A stretch of 64,000 bases of DNA from an uncultured Eubacterium sp. (lineage in GTDB: Bacteria > Bacillota > Clostridia > Lachnospirales > Lachnospiraceae). Position 1 is the first letter of the stretch, and every line of letters begins with the position of its first letter. The translations under genes and the position numbers were made by a program. The notes beneath the pieces were generated by a model. It was not told where the DNA came from. It searched no databases and saw only the letters and a program-made list of their open reading frames with translations. The stretch lies in assembly GCA_934320655.1 (NCBI GenBank), contig CAKRFN010000001.1, positions 1-64,000 of the forward strand, written 5' to 3'. Shown piece by piece: positions 24,467 through 31,597 of this stretch.

Positions 24467-24485
24467 GACCTGCGCGTGGCAGGTC
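24467..24485 (-). terminator. Hairpin with T-rich tail on the minus strand
   Basis: GACCTGC (24467-24473) and GCAGGTC (24479-24485) form a 7-bp stem. Read on the minus strand it is followed by TTTCTTTTTT, a strong intrinsic terminator; read on the plus strand it is followed only by TCTCTCT. The rest of the 24408-24687 gap holds several short inverted repeats (AACCG at 24518 with CGGTT at 24555) and the promoter below. I recognise no known riboswitch. Confidence 0.5.
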
Positions 24486-24604
24486 TCTCTCTAGGGGAGG
24501 ATAAAGTATTTTTGTATCTTTCGCACAACCGAAGCCTTGGGGGTAACAAATGCTCCGGTTAATCGTAGTATATCCGGTTTTTCGGGTGTTATACAAAAAA
24601 TACT

Positions 24605-24633
24605 TTGAAAAATATGTGCATATGAGTTATACT
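24605..24633 (+). promoter_or_regulatory. Sigma-A promoter of the SEC-C gene
   Basis: TTGAAA (24605-24610), 17-base spacer, TATACT (24628-24633); the ATG lies at 24688 behind AAAGGACGG. Confidence 0.7.
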
Positions 24634-24687
24634 ATGTAAGTGCACACAGATTGTGCCTAAATTATTTTACTAAAGGACGGATGAATT

Positions 24688-25197
24688 ATGGCATTATTAC
24701 AGGAATGGCAGAAGATTGCCTATAATGAAAAAGCAGACAAAGGAAAGCTCCAGAGATTCTGGAACAATTATTTCTTATTAGAAAAAGGTATCTACGAGCA
24801 GCTTCTTAACAATCCGGACGAGAAGGTCGAGGGTACGGTCAAGGAGCTCGCAGAGAAATATCAGATCAGTGTCATGGAGATGACCGGTTTCCTCGATGGT
24901 ATCAATGAATCACTCGTAGAGGCAAACCCGATCGAGACAATGGAGGAGGATACAAAGGTCAACCTCATTTTCGATAAGGAGAAGCTCTACAAGAACATGG
25001 TGGATGCCAAGGCTGACTGGCTGTACGAGCTGCCGCAGTGGGATGAGATCTTTGATGCGGAGAAGAAAAAGGCACTGTACTTAGAGCAGAAAAAGTCAGG
25101 CACGATCCGCCGCGAGGGAAAGAAGATCGGCAGAAACGATCCGTGTCCCTGTGGAAGTGGCAAGAAATATAAGCAGTGCTGCGGAAAAAATGCTTAA
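24688..25197 (+). CDS. SEC-C metal-binding domain protein
   Basis: The 169-residue soluble protein is mostly helical. It ends with the SEC-C zinc motif GRNDPCPCGSGKKYKQCCG (residues ~149-167), the CxC-x8-CC pattern also found at the SecA C-terminus, which binds zinc and often contacts ribosome or SecB-like partners. The first ~145 residues, starting ALLQEWQKIAYNEKAD, are an all-alpha domain I cannot name. Single gene with its own promoter. A housekeeping role at the ribosome or in secretion is plausible but not shown. Confidence 0.85.
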   Translation: MALLQEWQKIAYNEKADKGKLQRFWNNYFLLEKGIYEQLLNNPDEKVEGTVKELAEKYQISVMEMTGFLDGINESLVEANPIETMEEDTKVNLIFDKEKLYKNMVDAKADWLYELPQWDEIFDAEKKKALYLEQKKSGTIRREGKKIGRNDPCPCGSGKKYKQCCGKNA

Positions 25198-25233
25198 AAC
25201 GCTTCATTGTACAAAATAAGTACACGAATTTAC

Positions 25234-25262
25234 TTTACATGATGCAGGAAAAGCGTTAGAAT
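25234..25262 (+). promoter_or_regulatory. Sigma-A promoter of the T-box/thrS operon
   Basis: TTTACA (25234-25239), 17-base spacer, TAGAAT (25257-25262). Transcription would start ~30 bases before the T-box stem I. Confidence 0.7.
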
Positions 25263-25297
25263 GTCTAATCATAATCAATACGGAATATGTATAACAC

Positions 25298-25450
25298 GAT
25301 GAAGAGACTAACCAACTCTGAGTGCCCCTAATCAGGGCCGGTGATACCGTTATCATCACAAAAGTGACTGGGACAGGATGCTGTCCGGTAACTGGGGTGG
25401 AACCGCGAGCAATCGTCCCCGGTGTCAGTGATCTGGCGCCGGGGATTTTT
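25298..25450 (+). ncRNA. T-box riboswitch (threonine) with terminator
   Basis: The T-box sequence GGTGGAACCGCG is at 25396-25407. GATGA (about 25298-25302) can close stem I with TCATC (25353-25357), with the AGAGA motif just inside; stem I is short. On its 3' side lies GATACCG, whose ACC (25346-25348) is the expected Thr specifier codon. The terminator TCCCCGGTGTCAG (25416-25428)/CTGGCGCCGGGGA (25433-25445) has 13 pairs and a TTTTT tail (25446-25450). Uncharged tRNA-Thr would stabilise the antiterminator and allow transcription of the next two genes. Confidence 0.9.
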
Positions 25451-25540
25451 ATATTGATACGCGTCTTATAGTTATGAAGTATGTCGCGGAAGCGACCCAC
25501 CGCAGGCGGATTCTTTTTTAATAGAAAGGAGAAGAATATA

Positions 25541-25798
25541 ATGAAGGTGCTGGTGAAACTGGTGACAAAGCTGATTCCGGATGTCGGAAAAGCGATTAAA
25601 AAATTCTGGGATTCTCTGGATGAGGTTACGATGATCTCCAAACGGGAATTATTTTTAGAGATTGTGGCGACTGCGTTGGCGGGTATTGTGCTCGGTATAC
25701 TTCTGACACCGAAAAAATCGGTTACGATCGGCAGCCATAATTGCGGAAACGGCCATAATGTCGGAAACGGCAAAATGCCGGATGAAGATGAAGAATAA
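25541..25798 (+). CDS. Small single-span membrane protein under T-box control
   Basis: The protein has 85 residues from the ATG at 25541, fixed by AAAGGAGAAG. The first ~45 residues are basic and amphipathic (KVLVKLVTKLIPDVGKAIKK), followed by one transmembrane helix (~47-65, LFLEIVATALAGIVLGILL) and a Gly/Asn/His tail with NCGNGHNVGNG and an acidic end. I do not recognise the family. It lies between the T-box terminator and thrS (35 bases before it), so it should respond to threonine starvation together with thrS. Confidence 0.65.
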   Translation: MKVLVKLVTKLIPDVGKAIKKFWDSLDEVTMISKRELFLEIVATALAGIVLGILLTPKKSVTIGSHNCGNGHNVGNGKMPDEDEE

Positions 25799-25833
25799 AC
25801 ATATGATAAGAAAGATAATAAAGGAGAATTGAC

Positions 25834-27795
25834 ATGAAAATCACATTAAAAGATGGTTCCGTAAAGGAATACGATCAGGCAAAATCAGTGTATGAGATTG
25901 CACAGGATATCAGTGAAGGACTGGCGCGTGTAGCATGTGCCGGAGAGATAAATGGAGAGATTGTAGATCTGCGTACACAGATCAGTGATGACTGTGAACT
26001 CAATATCGTGACTGCAAGTGATCCGGAAGGACTGCGTGTGATCCGCCATACGGCGTCACATGTGCTGGCAGAGGCTGTCAAGCATCTGTTTCCGGAGGCA
26101 AAGATCACGATCGGACCGGCGATTGATGATGGTTTCTATTATGATTTTGACCATACGCCGTTTTCAAGAGAGGATCTTGACAACTTAGAGGCAGAAATGA
26201 AAAAGATCATCAAGGAAGGTCATGAGATCACACGCTTTACTCTGCCGCGGGCAGAGGCGATCAAGTTCATGCAGGAGAAGGGTGAGCCTTACAAGGTAGA
26301 ACTGATCGAGGATCTGCCGGAGGATGCCGAGATCAGCTTTTACGATCAGGGCGGATTTGTCGATCTGTGTGCAGGACCGCATCTGATGAGTACCAAGGGT
26401 GTCAAGGCGTACAAGCTGATTTCTTCTTCCATGGCTTACTGGCGGGGCAATTCCGATAAGGCGCGCCTGCAGCGTATTTACGGTACTGCGTTTAATAAGA
26501 AGGACGAATTAAAGGAGCATCTTGCAAAGCTGGAGGATGCGAAGATGCGTGACCACAATAAGCTCGGACGCGAGATGGGTCTGTTTACGACAGTCGATGT
26601 CATTGGACAGGGACTTCCGCTGTTTACACCGAAGGGAACCAAGATGATCATGAAGCTGCAGCGCTGGATGGAGGATCTCGAGGATAATGAGTGGGGCTAT
26701 GTGAGAACACGTACACCGCTGATGGCAAAGTCTGACCTCTATAAGATCTCCGGACATTGGGATCATTACATGGATGGCATGTTTATCTTAAATAAGGATT
26801 CCGACGATAAAGAGACGATGGCACTGCGTCCGATGACCTGTCCGTTCCAGTATTATGTATATATGAACGAGCAGCATTCCTACAGGGATCTGCCGTATCG
26901 TATGGCAGAGACTTCTACGCTGTTCCGTAACGAGGATTCCGGCGAGATGCATGGACTGACCCGTGTCAGACAGTTTACGATCACAGAGGCTCATATCATC
27001 CTGCGCCCGGATCAGGCAGAGGAAGAACTCACCAGATGTACAGAGCTGTGCCACTATGTCATGAAAACGCTTGGAATTGACGGAGATGTGACCTACCGTC
27101 TGTCTAAGTGGGATCCGAACAATAAGGATAAATACCTCGGTGATGACGAGTACTGGAACAGCACCCAGCAGTATCTGCGCGATGTCATGAATGAGAACCA
27201 TATTCCGTTTACTGAGGCTGACGGCGAGGCTGCATTCTACGGTCCGAAGATCGATATTCAGGCGAAGAATGTCTACGGAAAAGAAGATACAATGGTAACG
27301 ATCCAGCTCGACTGCGCAAGTGCAGAGAAGTTCGGTATGTACTATATCGATGAGAAGGGCGAGAAGGTGCTGCCGTGGATCATCCACCGTACATCCATGG
27401 GATGCTACGAGCGTACACTGGCATGGCTCATCGAGCATTATGCAGGAAAGTTCCCGACATGGCTGTGTCCGGAGCAGGTTCGTGTACTTCCGATTTCCGA
27501 TAAGTACCTAGATTATGCAAATAAAGTTGCCGCAGAGCTCAAGAAAAACCATGTCGATGTCACCGTTGACAGCCGTTCCGAGAAGATCGGCTACAAGATC
27601 CGTGAGGCAAGACTGGACAAACTGCCGTATATGCTTGTTGTCGGACAGCAGGAGGAGGCAGACGGTACGGTATCTGTCAGAAGCCGTTTTGCAGGCGACG
27701 AGGGCGTCAAGCCGCTCACAGCGTTTATCGATCAGATCTGCGAGGAGATTCGTACCAAGGAGATCCGCGAAGAGGTCGATCAGGAACAAAAATAA
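25834..27795 (+). CDS. thrS: Threonyl-tRNA synthetase
   Basis: The 653-residue protein is full length. It has an N-terminal TGS domain (MKITLKDGSVKEYDQAKSVY), then the editing domain with HTASHVLAEAVKHLFP and FVDLCAGPHL. The class II catalytic core includes motif 2 FRNEDSGEMHGLTRVRQF and the zinc ligand Cys in MRPMTCPFQYY-type context (LRPMTCPFQ). Motif 3 is HRTSMGCYERTLAWLIEHY, followed by the anticodon-binding domain (VRVLPISDKYLDYA). It charges tRNA-Thr. Expression is controlled by the upstream T-box. Confidence 0.98.
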   Translation: MKITLKDGSVKEYDQAKSVYEIAQDISEGLARVACAGEINGEIVDLRTQISDDCELNIVTASDPEGLRVIRHTASHVLAEAVKHLFPEAKITIGPAIDDGFYYDFDHTPFSREDLDNLEAEMKKIIKEGHEITRFTLPRAEAIKFMQEKGEPYKVELIEDLPEDAEISFYDQGGFVDLCAGPHLMSTKGVKAYKLISSSMAYWRGNSDKARLQRIYGTAFNKKDELKEHLAKLEDAKMRDHNKLGREMGLFTTVDVIGQGLPLFTPKGTKMIMKLQRWMEDLEDNEWGYVRTRTPLMAKSDLYKISGHWDHYMDGMFILNKDSDDKETMALRPMTCPFQYYVYMNEQHSYRDLPYRMAETSTLFRNEDSGEMHGLTRVRQFTITEAHIILRPDQAEEELTRCTELCHYVMKTLGIDGDVTYRLSKWDPNNKDKYLGDDEYWNSTQQYLRDVMNENHIPFTEADGEAAFYGPKIDIQAKNVYGKEDTMVTIQLDCASAEKFGMYYIDEKGEKVLPWIIHRTSMGCYERTLAWLIEHYAGKFPTWLCPEQVRVLPISDKYLDYANKVAAELKKNHVDVTVDSRSEKIGYKIREARLDKLPYMLVVGQQEEADGTVSVRSRFAGDEGVKPLTAFIDQICEEIRTKEIREEVDQEQK

Positions 27796-27888
27796 TCGCA
27801 TAAATTTTCTCACATAGATCATACTAATCGTGCACAGGATATGTGGATATGTGCATGACTTATGATTTATGGAAAGGAATGAGCGATC

Positions 27889-28206
27889 ATGACAAAGTTA
27901 GACTGTAACGTTTCAAACTGTATGTATAATGCAGACAAAAAGTGTTCCAAGAATGATATTCTCATTGACGGCAGCGAGGCATCCATGCCGCACGAGACCT
28001 GCTGTTCAAGCTTCCGCGAGCAGGGCTGCAACTGTAGCAAGAATGCGGTAGGCGAGCCGAAGACTTCACTGGATGTCCGGTGTAAGGCAACGAATTGCAC
28101 CTTTAACAACAATGAGAAGTGTCAGGCAGACCATATTGGTATCAGCGGTGTGAATGCGTGCGTTGTCGCAGAGACAGAGTGCGCAAGCTTCCGTTGCAAG
28201 CAGTAG
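27889..28206 (+). CDS. Protein with two DUF1540 domains
   Basis: The 105-residue protein is made of two tandem cysteine-rich DUF1540 units. Each has the pattern C-x3-C-x2-(N)...K-C...I.I.G...A....T-x-C-x2-F. Unit 1 runs from LDCNVSNCMYNADKKCSKND to ETCCSSFREQ, unit 2 from VRCKATNCTFNNNEKCQADH to ETECASFRC. The cysteines suggest zinc or another metal. DUF1540 proteins are common in Clostridia, some linked with sporulation, but function is unknown. The start is preceded by GGAAAGGAATGAG. A terminator-like hairpin follows. Confidence 0.85.
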   Translation: MTKLDCNVSNCMYNADKKCSKNDILIDGSEASMPHETCCSSFREQGCNCSKNAVGEPKTSLDVRCKATNCTFNNNEKCQADHIGISGVNACVVAETECASFRCKQ

Positions 28207-28229
28207 GAGCACTGCACAGACGATGCATC

Positions 28230-28256
28230 CCTCGTGTCTGAATTACAGATGCGGGG
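28230..28256 (+). terminator. Hairpin after the DUF1540 gene
   Basis: CCTCGTGTCTG (28230-28240) pairs over 11 bases with CAGATGCGGGG (28246-28256), including G-T pairs, loop AATTA. The T tract is weak (AATTTCGTT). Confidence 0.55.
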
Positions 28257-28343
28257 GAATTTCGTTATCATGCATCCGGGATGCTGGTTTCGCGGAGTGC
28301 GCATACAGGGTGATATTTTCAAATGTAAAAAGGGTAAAAATTT

Positions 28344-29291
28344 ATGAATATGAATATCAATTTCCCAAATCTTCACATTTACCTGAGTCATGTTGGTAAA
28401 TCAATCCATATCGGCAATTTTGAGATCGCTTTTTATGGATTGACGCTGGCATTTGCAATGTTGATGGGATTGCTTGTCGCTTTGCGCGAGGCAAAGCGCA
28501 GTGGGCAGAATCAGGACGACTATTTTGATCTGGCGATCATCGCCATTATCTGTTCTTTGATTGGTGCGCGTATCTATTATGTTGCGTTCGCCTGGGACAG
28601 GTACAAGGACAATCTGCTGCAGATATTTAATCTGCGTCAGGGAGGTCTGGCAATCTACGGTGGAGTGATCGCAGCGATTATCACGACATTTTGCTTTTGC
28701 AAAAAGAGAAAACTGAACTTCCCCCTTGTGTGTGATACGGCGGGACTGGGACTGGTCGCCGGACAGATCATCGGCCGTTGGGGAAATTTCTTCAACCGGG
28801 AGTGTTTTGGGGAATATACCAATAATCTGCTTGCGATGCAGCTTCCGGTCAATGCGGTGCGTCAGGGGGAGATCACGGAATCGATCGCAGCCCATAAGAT
28901 GGTGATTGATGGTGTGGAGTACATACAGGTGCATCCCACGTTCCTCTATGAATCGTTGTGGAATCTGGCACTGCTGTTGTTTCTGGTATGGTATATCCGG
29001 CGTAAAAAGTTTGACGGGGAGGTATTCCTCATGTATCTGTGTGGCTATGGTGTCGGCAGATTCTGGGTGGAGAGCCTGCGTACCGATCAGCTGCTTGTCC
29101 CGGTGATCAGAGTGCCTGTATCGATGGTAGTCGGTGCGGCCATGGCAGTGACCGCTGCCATCTGGATTGCGGTTGTTCGTTCGAAAATAGCAAAAAGTGG
29201 AGGAGTTCAAAAGATAGATGGCATCCAAAACGACAAAGGAACGGGAGGCGCTGCTGCGTCAACTGGAGAGGGAGCGAAAGAAACTGAATGA
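28344..29291 (+). CDS. lgt: Prolipoprotein diacylglyceryl transferase
   Basis: The 315-residue polytopic membrane protein has the Lgt signature GLGLVAGQIIGRWGNFFNRE (~residues 136-155), preceded by GGLAIYGGVIAA. HPTFLYESLWNL and RRKKFDGEVFLMYLCGYGVG follow. It transfers diacylglycerol from phosphatidylglycerol to the lipobox cysteine of preprolipoproteins, for example PotD in this window. The last ~30 residues (Lys/Gly/Thr-rich, from SGGVQKIDG) extend past the family's conserved end and overlap a second gene in another frame (29218-29382). Confidence 0.95.
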   Translation: MNMNINFPNLHIYLSHVGKSIHIGNFEIAFYGLTLAFAMLMGLLVALREAKRSGQNQDDYFDLAIIAIICSLIGARIYYVAFAWDRYKDNLLQIFNLRQGGLAIYGGVIAAIITTFCFCKKRKLNFPLVCDTAGLGLVAGQIIGRWGNFFNRECFGEYTNNLLAMQLPVNAVRQGEITESIAAHKMVIDGVEYIQVHPTFLYESLWNLALLLFLVWYIRRKKFDGEVFLMYLCGYGVGRFWVESLRTDQLLVPVIRVPVSMVVGAAMAVTAAIWIAVVRSKIAKSGGVQKIDGIQNDKGTGGAAASTGEGAKETE

Positions 29292-29382
29292 AGCAATTTT
29301 AAAAGATGTATGTTCGGAGGAAAGTCTGGCGTGCAGCAGGCGCGTAGACCGGATTCTGGAGCAGTTGATAGAAGAACCGTGA
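29218..29382 (+). CDS. Spo0E-like small regulatory protein
   Basis: A 54-residue ORF too short for most gene finders. It starts at ATG 29218 (in-frame TAG just upstream; GGAGGAG at 29199-29205) and overlaps the lgt tail by 74 bases. The product reads KEREALLRQLERERKKLNEA then SLACSRRVDRILEQLIEE. This fits the Spo0E/Sda-sized aspartyl-phosphate phosphatase pattern: a helix with paired Leu residues, a short turn, then S-x2-(L/V)-D-x2-(I/L)-x-x-(L/Y). Such proteins dephosphorylate Spo0A~P and delay sporulation. The assignment rests on pattern only, but sporulation genes lie 12 kb away. A strong terminator begins two bases after its stop. Confidence 0.6.
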   Translation: MASKTTKEREALLRQLERERKKLNEAILKDVCSEESLACSRRVDRILEQLIEEP

Positions 29383-29383
29383 G

Positions 29384-29415
29384 GCAGCCGGTGGAGCAAT
29401 CCACCGGCTGCTTTT
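29384..29415 (+). terminator. Strong intrinsic terminator after the Spo0E-like gene
   Basis: GCAGCCGGTGGA (29384-29395) and TCCACCGGCTGC (29400-29411) pair perfectly around GCAA, followed by TTTT. Its position right after the stop at 29382 supports the reality of the small gene. Confidence 0.9.
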
Positions 29416-29457
29416 CCGTTTCGACATAAATAGACAGGCAAAAAAACATACGTTCCG

Positions 29458-29486
29458 TTGATTTTTTGCCCAAAAGAGAGTATAGT
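29458..29486 (+). promoter_or_regulatory. Sigma-A promoter of the dcw cluster (mraZ)
   Basis: TTGATT (29458-29463), 17-base spacer, TATAGT (29481-29486). MraZ-type repeats begin 10 bases downstream. Confidence 0.7.
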
Positions 29487-29496
29487 AAGGGTCATA

Positions 29497-29532
29497 AGTG
29501 GAGGAAAGTGGTATATAGGTGGCAGAAAGTGG
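29497..29532 (+). promoter_or_regulatory. Four MraZ-box-like repeats
   Basis: The pentamers AGTGG, AGTGG, GGTGG and AGTGG begin at 29497, 29507, 29518 and 29528, a spacing of 10, 11 and 10 bases. MraZ is known to repress its own cluster by binding short G-rich direct repeats spaced about one helical turn apart near its promoter. The repeats lie just downstream of the start region and 75 bases before mraZ. Confidence 0.7.
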
Positions 29533-29559
29533 TGGATAAGTTCATAACTTTGTGAATAA
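29531..29559 (-). promoter_or_regulatory. Two DnaA-box-like sites in the mraZ leader
   Basis: On the minus strand, TTATTCACA (29551-29559) matches the DnaA box TTATNCACA exactly. TTATCCACC (29531-29539) matches it with one change at the last base. They lie 20 bases apart in the same orientation, overlapping the last MraZ repeat. Confidence 0.5.
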
Positions 29560-29606
29560 GTAAATGAACAGAACCGGATGCCATGTATATATGATGAGGA
29601 CCCAGA

Positions 29607-30035
29607 ATGTTTACCGGTGAGTACAATCATAGTATTGATGCAAAAGGCAGAGTGATCGTCCCTTCCAAGTTTCGCGAGCAGTTGGGAGAGGAGTTCGTCG
29701 TGACCAAAGGTCTCGACGGCTGTCTTTTCGTGTACCCGAAAAGCGAGTGGGAGGGCATCGAGGAGAAATTCCGCGCATTGCCGTCCAACGCACAGACCCG
29801 CCGGTTTATGAGATTTTTCTTTGCGGGTGCGGCGACCTGTGAGGTAGACAAACAGGGTAGAATTCTGATTCCGACAAATCTTAGGGAGCATGCGGATCTG
29901 CAGAAAGACATTGTATCTGCGGGTGTGCTGAACCGCGTGGAGATCTGGAACCGTGACCGCTGGGTGGAGAGCAGCAATTTTGACGACATGGATGAAGTCG
30001 CAGAACACATGGCAGAGCTGGGATTTAGTTTTTAA
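29607..30035 (+). CDS. mraZ: Transcriptional regulator MraZ
   Basis: The 142-residue protein has two SpoVT/AbrB-like MraZ repeats: GEYNHSIDAKGRVIVPSKFR at the N-terminus and CEVDKQGRILIPTNLREHAD near residues 75-95. RVEIWNRDRW follows the second, as in all MraZ proteins. It is the first gene of the division and cell-wall cluster and probably represses it through the repeats at 29497-29532. It forms ring-shaped oligomers in other species. The rsmH gene begins 16 bases later. Confidence 0.96.
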   Translation: MFTGEYNHSIDAKGRVIVPSKFREQLGEEFVVTKGLDGCLFVYPKSEWEGIEEKFRALPSNAQTRRFMRFFFAGAATCEVDKQGRILIPTNLREHADLQKDIVSAGVLNRVEIWNRDRWVESSNFDDMDEVAEHMAELGFSF

Positions 30036-30051
30036 GAGTGAGGGCTGACGA

Positions 30052-31008
30052 ATGGAATTTAACCATACTTCCGTGCTGTTGACGGAGACAATCGAACAGT
30101 TGCATATTCGTCCGGACGGGATCTATGTGGACGGCACGCTCGGTGGCGGTGGACATGCCTATGAGGTGTTGAAGCGGCTCACTGACGGCGGACGGCTGAT
30201 CGGCATCGACCAGGATGCGGATGCGATCCGGGCAGCCGGCGAACGGTTGCGTGAGTTTTCGGATCACTTGACGATCATCCGCAGCAATTATGCCAATATG
30301 AAGGAAGAACTCGGACGGATCGGTATTTTCGGTGTGGATGGGATCGTGTTGGATCTGGGTGTGTCTTCGTTTCAGTTAGATACACCGGAGCGCGGATTTA
30401 CCTATCGCGTGGAGGATGCGCCGCTTGATATGCGGATGGATCAGCGCGCGCGGATCAGCGCAAGGGACATCGTCAACACCTACAGCGAGGGTGAATTGTA
30501 TCGGATGATCCGCGATTACGGAGAGGACCGTTTCGCAAAAAATATCGCAAAGCATATTGTCGCTGCGCGGGAAAAGGAACCGATCGAGACGACCGGACAG
30601 CTCAATGCGATCATAGAGGCGGCGATACCGAAAAAGGTCGCAAAAACCGGAGGACATCCGGCAAAACGCACCTATCAGGCGATCCGTATTGAGTGTAATC
30701 ATGAGCTGGATGTGCTGAGGGATCATCTTGATGAGATGATCGGGCTGTTGAATCCGGGCGGCAGGATCTGTATTATTACGTTCCATTCGCTCGAGGACCG
30801 GATCGTCAAAACGATTTTTAAAACAAATGAGAATCCGTGTACCTGTCCGCCAGACTTTCCGGTATGTGTATGTGGGAACGTATCAAAGGGAAAAGTGATC
30901 ACACGAAAGCCCATTCTCCCCTCACCGGAGGAGATGGAGCACAATCCACGCTCAAAAAGCGCAAAGCTGCGGGTGTTTGAAAAAGCGGAAGATACGCAAA
31001 AACATTAG
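30052..31008 (+). CDS. rsmH: 16S rRNA m4C1402 methyltransferase
   Basis: The 318-residue protein has the usual family length. It begins FNHTSVLLTETIEQL and has the SAM-binding GTLGGGGHAYEVLKRL (~residues 28-43), VLDLGVSSFQLDTPERGFTY, ANHPAKRT-type GGHPAKRTYQAIRIECNHEL, and IITFHSLEDRIVK near the end. It methylates N4 of C1402 in the decoding centre of 16S rRNA. It is conserved after mraZ in the dcw cluster. Confidence 0.97.
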   Translation: MEFNHTSVLLTETIEQLHIRPDGIYVDGTLGGGGHAYEVLKRLTDGGRLIGIDQDADAIRAAGERLREFSDHLTIIRSNYANMKEELGRIGIFGVDGIVLDLGVSSFQLDTPERGFTYRVEDAPLDMRMDQRARISARDIVNTYSEGELYRMIRDYGEDRFAKNIAKHIVAAREKEPIETTGQLNAIIEAAIPKKVAKTGGHPAKRTYQAIRIECNHELDVLRDHLDEMIGLLNPGGRICIITFHSLEDRIVKTIFKTNENPCTCPPDFPVCVCGNVSKGKVITRKPILPSPEEMEHNPRSKSAKLRVFEKAEDTQKH

Positions 31009-31067
31009 GAAATAAATTTAGGAAGTAACGGTATCAGGGATGTACCGAAAATGAGGGGAAAACAGTT

Positions 31068-31580
31068 ATGGCAGAGTCAGGAAGAGATTACAGAAGAATG
31101 ACTTATATTGAGGGAAATGTCGTGCGCCGCATGGATGCGATGCCGGACAACTGGGAGCAGGAGCGGCAGCGCCGCAGGGAGCGTGAGCAGCAGGAGCAGC
31201 GCGAGCGTCAGAGACGGCGCAGACAGCGTGCGATCGCCAGACGCAATCAGGACCGGGCGCTCGTCATGGATCGCAGCTATGTCGTTTTTTTGACGTTTGC
31301 TGCAATTATTACTTGCCTAACGGCAGTATTTTATATTAAACTACAGTCAGATGTCACCATCCATCTGAACAATATCGCGGCACTTGAGTCGAGCGTCAAT
31401 CAGTTAAAAACTGATAACGATGCGACGGACAAGCGTCTGGCGACAGCCATACAGATGGATACTGTGAAGGAGCGGGCGATGGGTGAGCTGGGCATGACCT
31501 ATCCCACGCAGGATCAGATCGTCTATTATCAGATTGACCGCGCAGATTTTATGTCACAGTATGGTGAAATACCGGAATAA
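31068..31580 (+). CDS. ftsL: FtsL-like cell division protein
   Basis: The 170-residue bitopic protein has a highly charged cytoplasmic N-terminus (residues ~28-65, almost only Arg, Gln and Glu), one transmembrane helix (~70-90, YVVFLTFAAIITCLTAVFYI) and a coiled-coil periplasm-side segment (LNNIAALESSVNQLKTDNDA). The C-terminal KERAMGELGMTYPTQDQIVY is the typical FtsL ending. Position between rsmH and a PBP is that of ftsL in other Firmicutes. It forms the divisome subcomplex with DivIB and DivIC. The Arg/Gln-rich N-terminus is longer than in Bacillus. Confidence 0.8.
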   Translation: MAESGRDYRRMTYIEGNVVRRMDAMPDNWEQERQRRREREQQEQRERQRRRRQRAIARRNQDRALVMDRSYVVFLTFAAIITCLTAVFYIKLQSDVTIHLNNIAALESSVNQLKTDNDATDKRLATAIQMDTVKERAMGELGMTYPTQDQIVYYQIDRADFMSQYGEIPE

Positions 31581-31597
31581 AGAGAGATTGATAGATT

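Noticed and set aside
24486..24600. Possible glycine or other known riboswitch (CCGAAG and GGTAAC words)
   Set aside because: The conserved CUCAGG/AAAGGACAGAG part of the glycine aptamer is absent and the fold did not match any class I know.
24549..24638. 29-codon ORF starting MLRLIVVYPVF in the 24.5 kb gap
   Set aside because: It runs across the -35 and -10 of the SEC-C promoter and has no clear Shine-Dalgarno.
28401..29228. 275-residue ORF on the minus strand
   Set aside because: Antisense to lgt, without start signals or recognisable domains.
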